Origin: Thiobacillus denitrificans
Lineage (GTDB): Bacteria; Pseudomonadota; Gammaproteobacteria; Burkholderiales; Thiobacillaceae
Reading direction: 5' to 3'
Assembly (NCBI GenBank): GCA_020723405.1
Contig: DYIY01000007.1
Coordinates: 62,001 to 126,000 of the forward strand
DNA length: 64,000 nt
Position 1 is the first letter of the stretch, and each line of letters begins with the position of its first letter. This document shows positions 45,313 through 53,655 of the stretch, piece after piece. Below the pieces are notes generated by a model. That model saw only the letters and a program-made list of their open reading frames with translations. It searched no databases and was not told the DNA's origin. Both the position numbers and the translations under genes were made by a program.

Positions 45313-47372
45313 GCGGCCTCCGGTTCCCGTTGCACGTCCCGCAGCAGGCCCTCGATCTGGGCGAACAACTGCGCGTCGCTGAAGCCGGTGCCCTGGATGG
45401 CGCCCGCCGGGCAGGCGGCCACGCAGGTGCCGCAACCCTGGCAGAGGGCGGCGTTGATCTCGCTGACCTGGCGTTCCGCGACGAAGGAGATGGCGTTGAA
45501 GGGGCACAGGCCGTTGCAGATGCGGCAGCCGGAACACTGGGCCTCCAGCACGCTGGCCCGCACCGGTTCCAGGGCCAGTTCCCCCTGGCGGATGTAGTTC
45601 AGCACCCGGGCTGCTGCCGCCGAGCCCTGGGAGACGCTGGCGGGAATGTCCTTGGGCCCGGCGGCGCAGCCGGCGATGAACACCCCCTCGGTCATGGTGG
45701 CGATGGGGTCCATCTTGGCGTGCTTCTCGATGAACCAGCCGCTGGTGGAACAGGCGATGCCGAAGGTCTTGCCCACTGCCGCGCTGTCCCGGCGGGGCTC
45801 CAGGCCCGCCGACAGCACCACCATGTCCACCGGGATGCGCCGTTGCAGGCCCGCCAGGGTGTCTTCCACCTGGACGTAGAGGGTGCCCTCCACCTCGCGG
45901 CCGGCTTCGGCGGGGTCGAAGGGCACGTCGGTGATTTCCGCCACCTTGCCGCGCACGAAGTGGACGCCGTCGTCCAGCACCCGCTGGTAGAACTCGTCGT
46001 ATTCCTTGCCCGGGGTGCGGATGTCGATGTAGAAGTTGTACACCTCGGCGCCTGTGCGCTCCTTCACCAGGTGGGCCAGCTTCAGGCTCTGCATGCAGCA
46101 GATGGCCGAGCAGTGGCGGTTGTAGTGGCGGTCCCGGCTGCCCACGCAATGCACGATGCCGACGCGCTTGGGCGCGTTCTGGCCGTCCCGCAGCACCACC
46201 CGGCCCCCCGTGGGCCCGGCGGCGTTGCACATGCGCTCCAGCTCCAGGTTGGTGAAGACGTTGGCCAGGCGGCCGTAGCCGTACTGGGGGATGCGCCGGG
46301 CGTCGAACAGGTCCCAGCCGGTGGCCAGGATGATGTTGCCCACCCGCAGGGTGACCCGCTCCTCCGTCTGGTCGAACTTGATGGAGTTGGGCACCGTGGG
46401 GCAGAACTTCTCGCAGGCCTTGCAGCCGCCCCCGGCCCCGCCTTTCCCGCCGACGTAGTAGGTGCAGGTGTCCGGGTCCAGCACCGGCAGGTTGGGCACC
46501 GCCTGGGCGAAGGGCCAGTAGATGGCCTTGCGGTAGCCGATGCCGGCCTCGAACTTGTCGTCCACCACCAGGACGGGGCACTTCTCCACGCAGATGCCGC
46601 AGCCGGTGCAGATGTCCTCGTCCACGTAGCGGGGCTTCTTCCGCACGGTGACCGTGTAGCTGCCCACGAAGCCTTCCACCTTCTCCACCTCGCTCCAGGT
46701 GTAGAGATGGATCTTCGGGTGGGCGCCCGCCGCCGCCATCTTGGGGGTGAGGATGCAGGCGGCGCAGTCCAGGGTGGGGAAGGTCTTGTCGAACTGGGCC
46801 ATGTGGCCGCCCAGGGAGGCCTCCCGCTCCACCAGCACCACGTCGTAGCCGGCCTCGGCCACCTCCAGGGCCGCCTGGATGCCGGCGATGCCGCCGCCCA
46901 CCACCAGGGTCTGGGCGTCGATGGGCACCTTGATGGCTTCCAGGGGGTCGTTCTGCAGCACCCGTTCCACCGTGCCGCTGACGATGGCCTTGGCCTTGGC
47001 CGTGGCCGCCGCTTTGTCGGCATGCACCCAGGCCACGTGCTCGCGGATGGAGGCCATCTCGGACAGGTAGGGGTTCACCCCGGAACGTTCGCACACGCCC
47101 CGGAAGGTCTTCTCGTGCAGGTGGGGGGAACAGGCGGCCACCACCACCCGGGTGAGGCGCTGCTCGTGGATGTCCTGTTCGATCAGTTCCTGGCCGGCCA
47201 CGGAACACATGAAGGTGTAGTCCCGGGCCAGCACCACGCCCCGGTCCTTCAGGTCATCGGCGGCGAAGCGGGCCACGGATTCCACGTCCACCACCCCGGC
47301 GATGTTGCTGCCGCAGTGGCAGACGTAGACGCCGATGCGTTCTTGGCCTTCGGGTTGCTTGTCAGATGCCAT
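45309..47372 (-). CDS. hdrA: Heterodisulfide reductase subunit A
   Basis: 687 residues. The N-terminal domain begins IGVYVCHCGSNIAG, FAD-binding GGGIAG follows (about 157), and the Fe-S motif LDCAACILTPKM lies after it. Two 4Fe-4S sets come next (DICTGCGICVEKCP and GGCKACEKFCP). The FAD domain continues (HCVGSRD..., GVFIAGCAAGPKDI), then a C-terminal 2x[4Fe-4S] ferredoxin (CSGCRICNGLCP, CQGCGTCVAACP). HdrA is the electron-bifurcating flavoprotein in methanogens. The length is near the archaeal norm. Confidence 0.94.
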   Translation of the reverse strand: MASDKQPEGQERIGVYVCHCGSNIAGVVDVESVARFAADDLKDRGVVLARDYTFMCSVAGQELIEQDIHEQRLTRVVVAACSPHLHEKTFRGVCERSGVNPYLSEMASIREHVAWVHADKAAATAKAKAIVSGTVERVLQNDPLEAIKVPIDAQTLVVGGGIAGIQAALEVAEAGYDVVLVEREASLGGHMAQFDKTFPTLDCAACILTPKMAAAGAHPKIHLYTWSEVEKVEGFVGSYTVTVRKKPRYVDEDICTGCGICVEKCPVLVVDDKFEAGIGYRKAIYWPFAQAVPNLPVLDPDTCTYYVGGKGGAGGGCKACEKFCPTVPNSIKFDQTEERVTLRVGNIILATGWDLFDARRIPQYGYGRLANVFTNLELERMCNAAGPTGGRVVLRDGQNAPKRVGIVHCVGSRDRHYNRHCSAICCMQSLKLAHLVKERTGAEVYNFYIDIRTPGKEYDEFYQRVLDDGVHFVRGKVAEITDVPFDPAEAGREVEGTLYVQVEDTLAGLQRRIPVDMVVLSAGLEPRRDSAAVGKTFGIACSTSGWFIEKHAKMDPIATMTEGVFIAGCAAGPKDIPASVSQGSAAAARVLNYIRQGELALEPVRASVLEAQCSGCRICNGLCPFNAISFVAERQVSEINAALCQGCGTCVAACPAGAIQGTGFSDAQLFAQIEGLLRDVQREPEAA

Positions 47373-47401
47373 ATCGAACCTCTTTCATCCTGCGCCGGGG
47401 A

Positions 47402-47440
47402 CCCCCTCCCCTTTCACTCACCCTTTGCAAAAGGGGGGTG
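47402..47440. repeat. G/C-run palindromic repeat between hdrA and hdrB
   Basis: Another copy of the C-run/TTTGCAAAA/G-run element, lying in the 100-base gap before hdrA. It may form a hairpin in the operon mRNA. Confidence 0.65.
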
Positions 47441-47472
47441 ACCTGTGGGAATGTCATGGCACAACCCATGCC

Positions 47473-48438
47473 TCACTCCATGCCCGGCATGGGCAGCGCA
47501 TCCCCCGGCTTGGGCCGGCGCTTGCGCTTGGTCTCGGCCACCTTGGGGGCCTCGGCCTGGATGCGGGCCAGGGCCGGCGCGGCGGACACGAACTCCTTGC
47601 CGATACCCAGGGCCTTGGCCGGCTTGCCGAAGGCCAGGCCCATCAACTGGGTGAAATACAGCACCGGCATCCGGTAGTCGCTGTGGAAGTGCCGGTTCAT
47701 CTCCACCTGGTAGGCGTCCAGGTTCAACTGGCACATGGGGCACAGGGTCACCACCAGGTCGGCCCCCGCCTGCTGGGCCCCGTGGACCAACCGGCGGATC
47801 AGCCCGTAGGCCACCTCCGGGCCGATCACCGACATGTGGCCGCCGCAGCACTGGGTCTTCAGGGCCCAGTCCACCGGCTCGGCGCCCAGGACGGCCAGGA
47901 GCTTGTCCATGGCGGTGGGATGCTCGTGGTCGTCCCAGCGGCCGTCGTAGTCCGGGCGCACCACCTGGCAGCCGTAGTAGGCCGCCACCTTGAGGCCGTG
48001 CAGGGGCTTCACCACCCGGGCCTTCACCGCTTCATAGCCGATGTCGTGGCAGACCAGGTCCAGCAGATGGCGCACCTCCAGGCTGCCCGGCCGGTATTCC
48101 AGGCCGCCGGCCGCCAGGGCCTCGTTGACCGTGGCCTTCAGGTGGGCATCCTCGCCCATCCGGGCGTCGGTCTTGGCCAGGTTCAGGTAGCAGGCGCTGC
48201 ATCCGGCGGCCAGCACCCGGGTGTCTCCGGCCTGGTCCTGGGCCAGGGCCAGGTTGCGGCCCACCAGGGCATGGGCCGCCACCCGGTACACCGACATGTA
48301 CTCGGTGGCGCCGCAGCAGTTCCAGTCCTCCACCTCCCGGAGTTCCAGGCCGATGTCCTCGCGGATCGCCTGGAGTGAATCCAGGTAGGGCCGGGCATTC
48401 TTCTGCATGGCGCAGCCGGGGTAGAACAGCGCTTTCAT
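47473..48438 (-). CDS. hdrB: Heterodisulfide reductase subunit B
   Basis: 321 residues. Two CCG domains: DWNCCGATE with GCSACYLN, and KTQCCGGHM with LCPMCQLN, that hold the noncubane [4Fe-4S] cluster pair where disulfide cleavage takes place in HdrB. It starts MKALFYPGCAMQKNARPYLD. The C-terminal tail is basic (KRKRRPKPG). The start overlaps the hdrC stop by four bases. The disulfide or other substrate in a bacterium is unknown. Confidence 0.94.
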   Translation of the reverse strand: MKALFYPGCAMQKNARPYLDSLQAIREDIGLELREVEDWNCCGATEYMSVYRVAAHALVGRNLALAQDQAGDTRVLAAGCSACYLNLAKTDARMGEDAHLKATVNEALAAGGLEYRPGSLEVRHLLDLVCHDIGYEAVKARVVKPLHGLKVAAYYGCQVVRPDYDGRWDDHEHPTAMDKLLAVLGAEPVDWALKTQCCGGHMSVIGPEVAYGLIRRLVHGAQQAGADLVVTLCPMCQLNLDAYQVEMNRHFHSDYRMPVLYFTQLMGLAFGKPAKALGIGKEFVSAAPALARIQAEAPKVAETKRKRRPKPGDALPMPGME

Positions 48439-49022
48439 GATGGGCTCTCCAGCGCCTTGGCCTTGTCGAGGATGGCGGTCAGTTGCGCCAGGTTGTCGAT
48501 CCGCTGGGGCAGCAGATCCATGCGCCCGCGCTTCAACATGCCCAGGCCCAGGGGCGCCATGCCCGCCAGGCCGATGGGGTGGTGGCGCAGGTTGAAACGG
48601 GTGGCCAGCCCCAGTTCGAAGCTGCGCCCGTATTTCTCCACGTAGTCCACGAAGGTCTCGGAGAAGTCCGGCAGGGACGCGTCGTGGAACAGCCCGGCCT
48701 CGATGGCCATGGACTTCAGGGTGTACATCAGGTCGGTGATGCGGATGTCCTGGGGACAGCGCACCGTGCAGTAGTAGCAGGAGACGCAGTACCAGGGGGC
48801 ATTGCTGGCCAGCACCGCATCCCGCTCCCCGGCCCGGATCAGGGCGAAGAGCCGGCGCGGGGTGTGGTCCATTTCCGCCCCCGAGGGGCAGGAGCCGCCG
48901 CAGGTGCCGCACTGGATGCAATGGTCCAGGCGGTTGTCCCCCGGCGTGGCGGCCATGACCTGGCCCAGGAAGCCCGCCGCGCCAGCAAAGGCTGGAGTCG
49001 ATGAATGGGATGCCGCAGTCAC
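48435..49022 (-). CDS. hdrC: Heterodisulfide reductase subunit C
   Basis: 195 residues. Two [4Fe-4S] motifs CIQCGTCGGSCPSG and CVSCYYCTVRCPQ pass electrons between HdrA and HdrB. The rest is helical. It is the first gene of the operon hdrC-hdrB-hdrA-mvhD-mvhG-mvhA-protease. The N-terminal 20 residues are Ser/Ala-rich, and an internal start at VMAATPG is possible. Confidence 0.93.
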   Translation of the reverse strand: MTAASHSSTPAFAGAAGFLGQVMAATPGDNRLDHCIQCGTCGGSCPSGAEMDHTPRRLFALIRAGERDAVLASNAPWYCVSCYYCTVRCPQDIRITDLMYTLKSMAIEAGLFHDASLPDFSETFVDYVEKYGRSFELGLATRFNLRHHPIGLAGMAPLGLGMLKRGRMDLLPQRIDNLAQLTAILDKAKALESPS

Positions 49023-49116
49023 GATGCAGTCCTCCAGAGAAGAGGCCAGGCGCCGCAGCCGGAGGGATCGCGGCAGCGGAGAGTCGTGAGGACCGGCGGC
49101 GGGTGCCTTTTATTGG

Positions 49117-49145
49117 ACGTTAGTATCCGCTTATATACTTGTCAA
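49117..49145 (-). promoter_or_regulatory. Candidate promoter of the hdr-mvh operon
   Basis: Read on the minus strand: a perfect TTGACA (49140-49145), a 17-base spacer with TATATAA in it, then TAACGT (49117-49122), three of six to TATAAT. It is 95 bases before the hdrC start, and no other good promoter is seen in the divergent region. Between 49023 and 49206 nothing else is evident. Confidence 0.5.
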
Positions 49146-49238
49146 AGCAGTAGGGGCTTGTTTCTTTCAATGCTGACTATTGAGGACCACCCCCCGCCCC
49201 GGGACAATGACGTTTTACCAGCACGCCCCGCCATGCCT

Positions 49239-49246
49239 CCCCCCCC
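49239..49246 (+). other. rlhA: C8 tract that breaks the rlhA reading frame
   Basis: Eight consecutive C (49239-49246). The ATG at 49207 gives a frame that, if one C were absent, would read MTFYQHAPPCLPPSLELLA and run straight into the RlhA frame. With eight C it is out of frame. No ATG, GTG or TTG precedes 49298 in the RlhA frame after the TGA at 49208. Confidence 0.6.
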
Positions 49247-49297
49247 TCCCTGGAACTGCTCGCCCCGGCCCGCACCGCCGACATCGGCCGGGAAGCC

Positions 49298-51199
49298 GTG
49301 CTGCACGGGGCCGACGCGGTCTATATCGGTGGACCTTCCTTCGGCGCCCGGCACAATGCCGGCAACAGCGTGGCCGACATCGCCGGGCTGGTGAACTTCG
49401 CCCACCGCTACCACGCCCGCATCTACGCCACCCTCAACACCATCCTCCACGATGCGGAACTGGAACCGGCCCGCAGGCTGGTCCACCAGCTCTACGACGC
49501 CGGAGTGGACGCCCTCATCGTCCAGGACATGGGCCTGCTGGAACTGGACCTGCCGCCCATCGACCTGCACGCCTCCACCCAGTGCGACATCCGCAGCCCG
49601 GAAAAGGCCCGCTTCCTGGTGGACGCCGGCTTCTCCCAGGTGGTGCTGGCCCGGGAACTGGCCCTGGCCGAGATCGCCGCCATCCGCGCCGCCCTGCCCG
49701 ACGACGCCGTCATCGAATACTTCGTCCACGGCGCCCTGTGCGTGGCCTTCTCCGGCCAGTGCTACATCAGCCACGCCCACACCGGGCGCAGCGCCAACCG
49801 GGGCGACTGCTCCCAGGCCTGCCGCCTGCCCTACACCCTGAAGGACGAACAAGGCCGGGTGGTGGCCTTCGAGAAGCACCTGCTCTCGGTGAAGGACAAC
49901 AACCAGAGCGCCAACCTGGCCGCCCTGGTGGACGCCGGGGTGCGCAGCTTCAAGATCGAGGGCCGCTACAAGGACGCGGACTACGTGAAGAACATCACCG
50001 GCCACTACCGGCGTCTGCTGGATGGCCTGCTGGAACGGCAGCCCGCTCATGGGCCCAGCCTGGCCCGGGCCTCCAGCGGCCGCACCCGCCTGCTCTTCGA
50101 GCCGGACCCGGACAAGACCTTCCATCGCGGTTCCACCGACTACTTCGCCACCGGCCGCAAGGCCGACATCGGCGCCTTCGACACCCCGGCCTTCGTGGGC
50201 CTGCCCCTGGGCACGGTGACCCGGCTGGGCCCGGACTGGTTCGAGGTGGAGACCGACCAGGCCATGGCCAACGGCGACGGCCTCACCTACCTCAACAAGC
50301 GGGTGGTGGTGGGCCTCCAGGCCAACGTGGTGGAAGCCCTGGGCCCGGGCCGCTGGCGGGTTTTTCCCAACGAACCCCTGGCCGCCCTCCCCGGCCTGAA
50401 ACCCGGCACCGCCCTCAGCCGCAACCGGGACCACGCCTGGGAACAGGCCCTGGCCCGCAAATCCGCCGAGCGGCGCATGACCCTGCACGGCACCTTCCGG
50501 GAAACGGCGGACGGCTTCGCCCTGGACCTGCTGGACGAGGACGGCACCCGGGCCGGCGCCACCGCCCCCTTCGACCGCCAGCCCGCCCGGGACCCGGCCC
50601 GGGCCGAGACCCAGTTGCGGGAACAACTGGACCGCTTCGGCGGCACGGACTTCATCCTGGAAAGTCTTGACGTGGCCTGGTCCCGGCCCTGGTTCGTGCC
50701 CGCCTCATTGGCCAACCGCTTGCGCCGGGAAGCCGTGGAGAAACTGGAGGCCGCCCGCCTGGCCGGCCACCGGCGCCTGCCCCGCCGGCCGGCCGTGGAG
50801 CCGCCCACCCCCTATCCTGAAGAGACCCTGAGCTACCTGGCCAACGTCTACAACCAGGCCGCCCGGCGCTTCTACGAACGGCACGGCGTGCGCCTCATCG
50901 CCGCCGCCTACGAAGCCCACCAGGAAGCCGGCGAAGTCTCCCTGATGATCACCAAGCACTGCCTGCGCTATTCCTTCAGCCTCTGCCCCAAACAGGCCAA
51001 GGGCGTCACCGGCGTCCAGGGCCAGGTGCGGGCCGATCCCATGGTGCTGGTGAACGGCGACGAGACCCTGACCCTCAGGTTCGACTGCCGGGCCTGCGAG
51101 ATGCACGTCATGGGGAAGATGAAGAAGCACGTGCTGAAAAGTCCGCCGCCATCGGCGGTGCCGGTGGTGTTTTACGGGAAGCGGGCGGGGAGCCAGTGA
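49298..51199 (+). CDS. rlhA: 23S rRNA 5-hydroxycytidine C2501 synthase (U32 family), 5' end broken
   Basis: 633 residues are open from GTG 49298. Family homology starts earlier, at SLELLAPARTADIGREAV (49247 onward), which has no in-frame start codon. U32 signature: EYFVHGALCVAFSGQCYISH, then SANRGDCSQACRLPY with Cys; LNTILHDAELEPA and ASTQCDIR also match E. coli YdcP/RlhA, and the C-terminal Cys pair (CPKQAKG, CRACEMHV) is present. The enzyme hydroxylates C2501 of 23S rRNA using prephenate as I recall. See the C8 tract for the likely cause. Confidence 0.9.
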   Translation: MLHGADAVYIGGPSFGARHNAGNSVADIAGLVNFAHRYHARIYATLNTILHDAELEPARRLVHQLYDAGVDALIVQDMGLLELDLPPIDLHASTQCDIRSPEKARFLVDAGFSQVVLARELALAEIAAIRAALPDDAVIEYFVHGALCVAFSGQCYISHAHTGRSANRGDCSQACRLPYTLKDEQGRVVAFEKHLLSVKDNNQSANLAALVDAGVRSFKIEGRYKDADYVKNITGHYRRLLDGLLERQPAHGPSLARASSGRTRLLFEPDPDKTFHRGSTDYFATGRKADIGAFDTPAFVGLPLGTVTRLGPDWFEVETDQAMANGDGLTYLNKRVVVGLQANVVEALGPGRWRVFPNEPLAALPGLKPGTALSRNRDHAWEQALARKSAERRMTLHGTFRETADGFALDLLDEDGTRAGATAPFDRQPARDPARAETQLREQLDRFGGTDFILESLDVAWSRPWFVPASLANRLRREAVEKLEAARLAGHRRLPRRPAVEPPTPYPEETLSYLANVYNQAARRFYERHGVRLIAAAYEAHQEAGEVSLMITKHCLRYSFSLCPKQAKGVTGVQGQVRADPMVLVNGDETLTLRFDCRACEMHVMGKMKKHVLKSPPPSAVPVVFYGKRAGSQ

Positions 51200-51341
51200 T
51201 GCAAGCCCGGGGGGCTGGAAGTCGGCCATTGCGGACCTTGGCTCTTCCGCTGGTGAAGGGCTGGTGTGGCGCAGCTTACGGTCGCTGGCACATAAATGCC
51301 GTGGGCCACTCATCCCGCAGAGGCGTCCGAGTTACTTCGGT

Positions 51342-51689
51342 TCAGGGTGGCTCGCCTGGGAGGATTTCATTGTCTTCGTGCAGCCATGCTGGGATATCTC
51401 GCTGGCTATGCAGTACACGCCAGACGTCGATGTGGCTGGGCAGATCGACGTAGAAGATGAGATACGGATAGCGTTGCAAGGGCCAGAAACGCAAGCCAGG
51501 CAGATTCAGTTCATGGGCGAAGCGAGGAGAGCCAATTGCCGGTTGGCTGGCAATTTGGAGATAGGCATGTTCCAGCGCCTCGATGAAGCCGAGCGCGACC
51601 TGCTTGCCCGCTTCGTTCAAGTAGTAATCGACCGCATCCTCGATATCCCGGTTGGCTAATTCGCGCGGGAGGATAGGCTTGGGCGTCAC
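51342..51689 (-). CDS. parE: RelE/ParE-family toxin
   Basis: 115 residues. DIEDAVDYYLNEAGKQVALGFIEAL is the helical hairpin, LNLPGLRFWPLQRYPYLIFY the beta-core and VWRVLHSQRDIP the C-terminal strand that is typical of ParE/RelE toxins. The GTG start overlaps the antitoxin stop (GTGA). Targets are gyrase (ParE) or ribosomes (RelE); which one cannot be told here. Confidence 0.85.
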   Translation of the reverse strand: MTPKPILPRELANRDIEDAVDYYLNEAGKQVALGFIEALEHAYLQIASQPAIGSPRFAHELNLPGLRFWPLQRYPYLIFYVDLPSHIDVWRVLHSQRDIPAWLHEDNEILPGEPP

Positions 51690-51925
51690 CCTGCAGCGCG
51701 TCGATGGACCCGATTTCTCAGGTCATCAAAATACGCCTTGTCCACAGGCTTTCCTGGTGCAGACTCAGCGCCCTTCAGCAACAAGCCGCGCAGCCGGGTG
51801 CGGTCCTGATCTTTGCGGATCAGCTCGCGCACATACTCGCTGCTCGTGCCATAGCCGCGCAGGTCCACCTGTTCGTCGACGAACGACTTGAGGGAGTCGG
51901 GAAGGGAGATATTCATTGTGGTCAT
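51686..51925 (-). CDS. parD: ParD-like antitoxin
   Basis: 79 residues. The N-terminal ribbon-helix-helix (MNISLPDSLKSFVDEQVDLRG then TSSEYVRELIRKDQ) is the DNA-binding part. The C-terminal half binds toxin (FDDLRNRVHRRAAG). It is upstream of the toxin and overlaps it by four bases. An operator palindrome lies directly before it, so autoregulation is expected. MTTMNIS: the first or second Met may be the start. Confidence 0.88.
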   Translation of the reverse strand: MTTMNISLPDSLKSFVDEQVDLRGYGTSSEYVRELIRKDQDRTRLRGLLLKGAESAPGKPVDKAYFDDLRNRVHRRAAG

Positions 51926-51936
51926 GGCACCACATT

Positions 51937-51967
51937 AGGATGTTTGCCAAATTTTGGCAAACATCCT
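51937..51967. promoter_or_regulatory. Operator palindrome of the parDE operon
   Basis: AGGATGTTTGCCAAA, one T, TTTGGCAAACATCCT: a 31-base perfect inverted repeat with one central base, ending 12 bases before the antitoxin start on the minus strand. ParD-type ribbon-helix-helix proteins bind such sites. No U-tract follows, so a terminator is unlikely. Confidence 0.75.
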
Positions 51968-52189
51968 GTTTGAGCACGGCTCATTGGGTCTGTCATCCAC
52001 CTCCACAGTGCACTAGGCTGAAGCTCAGCGTTCCCCTCCGGCCCCCCCCGCACCGCCCGCTCCCCACTGCACACAGCTGCATCACTCTTAGCATCCGGGT
52101 GCTCCCACTGCTTGCCTGGCAGCGAAAGACCATCAAGTCGCGTTCAGCACAACGTATCCGTACTGGTGTCGGTGCACAGTGCAACCAGT

Positions 52190-52361
52190 CAGGAATACCC
52201 TTGCAAGGGCCAGGAGCGCAATCTGGTTGCCTGCCTCTTACAAGTGGAGATCGACCGTATCCTCCACGTCCCGGCTGGCTGACTCGCGCGGGAGGTTGGG
52301 CTTGGACTTCACCCTGCAGCGCGTCGGTGGACTCGCTTTCGCAATTCGCCAAAATGGCTGA
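52190..52361 (-). pseudogene. Decayed second parDE copy
   Basis: Read on the minus strand, the antitoxin tail FGELRKRVHRRAAG and stop, followed by a GTG-started toxin (KSKPNLPRESASRDVEDTVDL, then a premature TAA after HL), matches the intact copy (FDDLRNRVHRRAAG; TPKPILPRELANRDIEDAVDY). Further similarity to EAGKQVAL appears as EAGNQIAL in the next codons. The first part of the antitoxin and the rest of the toxin are lost. Apart from this relic, I see no gene in the 51968-52506 stretch. Confidence 0.75.
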
Positions 52362-52506
52362 CGCCTATGCCCAGGATTGCATGCCTCCCCCTCAGGTTTT
52401 CCCCCAACGTTCCGATACTGATATCAGTGGTGTGAACCAATGAGAAAACCAGGGGCTCGGGTAGACATCCAAATGGATCAAAGCCCCTCTGAATGGCTGA
52501 TCGACG

Positions 52507-53595
52507 ATGGAGCCCCTTTCCCAGACCATCCTGATAGTGGACGACTCGGCCGAGAACCTGAACGTTCTCAGCGAGTTGCTGCACCCCGCCTACCGGGTGC
52601 GGGCCGCCAACAGCGGCGAGAAGGCCTTGCGCATCGCCGGGGGTCCGTCCCGGCCCGATCTGGTGTTGCTGGACGTCATGATGCCCGGCATGGATGGTTA
52701 CGCGGTGTTCACCCGGCTGCGCGCCGATCCGGCCACGGCCGACATCCCGGTCATCTTCGTCACGGCCATGGACAGCGTGGATGCGGAACTCCACGGTCTC
52801 GGGGTGGGGGCGGTGGACTACATCACCAAGCCCATCGTGCCCGACATCCTGCTGGCCCGGGTGCAGAACCAACTGGAGTTGAAACAGGCCCGGGACCGCC
52901 TGCGCAACCAGAACGAATGGCTGGAGGCGGAGGTGCGCCGCCGCATGCGCGAAAACGATCTGATCCAGTTGGTGAGCATCCGCGCCCTGGCCCACCTGGC
53001 AGAAACCCGGGACTCGGAGACCGGCAACCATATCCTGCGTACCCAGGGTTACGTGAGCCTGCTGGGTTCCCTGCTGGGGCGGCATCCCCGCTTCAGTGGC
53101 GTGCTCAACGAGCGTCACGTCGAATTGCTGGCCCGGTCCGCCCCCCTGCACGACATCGGCAAGGTGGGCATACCGGATGCCATCCTGCAAAAACCCGGCC
53201 GCCTGGACGCTGGGGAATGGGAAATCATGAAGACCCATGCAAAGCTGGGCACGGATGCCATTGCCCTGGCAGAACGGGATGCGGAAACCCCCGTGGAATT
53301 CCTGGCCCTGGCCAAGGAAATCGCCCATTGGCACCACGAGAAGTGGGACGGCAGTGGTTATCCGGATGGCCTGGCAGGCGCGGACATTCCCCTGTCTGCC
53401 CGGATGATGGCCCTCGCCGACGTCTTCGATGCCCTCATTTCGCGCCGGGTGTACAAGGCCGCCCTCCCCTTTGAAACGGCCAAGGCGATGATTGCCGAGG
53501 GGCGGGGCCGGCATTTCGATCCGGACATGACCGACGTTTTCCTGGAGCACTACGATGACTTCCGCGCCATCGCCGAACGGCATCGGGATGCCTGA
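52507..53595 (+). CDS. Response regulator with HD-GYP domain
   Basis: 362 residues. REC domain first (ILIVDDSAENLNVL, phospho-Asp in VLLDVMMPGMDG, Lys in YITKPI), a coiled linker, then HD-GYP: HDIGKVGIPDAILQKP, and HHEKWDGSGYPDGL with the GYP motif. HD-GYP proteins hydrolyse c-di-GMP. It lies 60 bases upstream of the PAS receptor and hybrid kinase genes on the same strand, which makes the kinase its likely input. The upstream RBS is weak. Confidence 0.92.
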   Translation: MEPLSQTILIVDDSAENLNVLSELLHPAYRVRAANSGEKALRIAGGPSRPDLVLLDVMMPGMDGYAVFTRLRADPATADIPVIFVTAMDSVDAELHGLGVGAVDYITKPIVPDILLARVQNQLELKQARDRLRNQNEWLEAEVRRRMRENDLIQLVSIRALAHLAETRDSETGNHILRTQGYVSLLGSLLGRHPRFSGVLNERHVELLARSAPLHDIGKVGIPDAILQKPGRLDAGEWEIMKTHAKLGTDAIALAERDAETPVEFLALAKEIAHWHHEKWDGSGYPDGLAGADIPLSARMMALADVFDALISRRVYKAALPFETAKAMIAEGRGRHFDPDMTDVFLEHYDDFRAIAERHRDA

Positions 53596-53655
53596 CCCCC
53601 TGGCACAGCACCGCCCGGTTTTCCGGGGCGGCTGGACGTCCACCCGGTTCCAGCC

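Noticed and set aside
47473-49022. Sulfur-oxidising sHdr system (Hdr-like with lipoate-binding protein)
   Set aside because: There are no lipoate-binding protein, tusA or dsrE-like genes here, and the HdrA/B/C subunits are linked to MvhADG, which points to the hydrogen-linked type.
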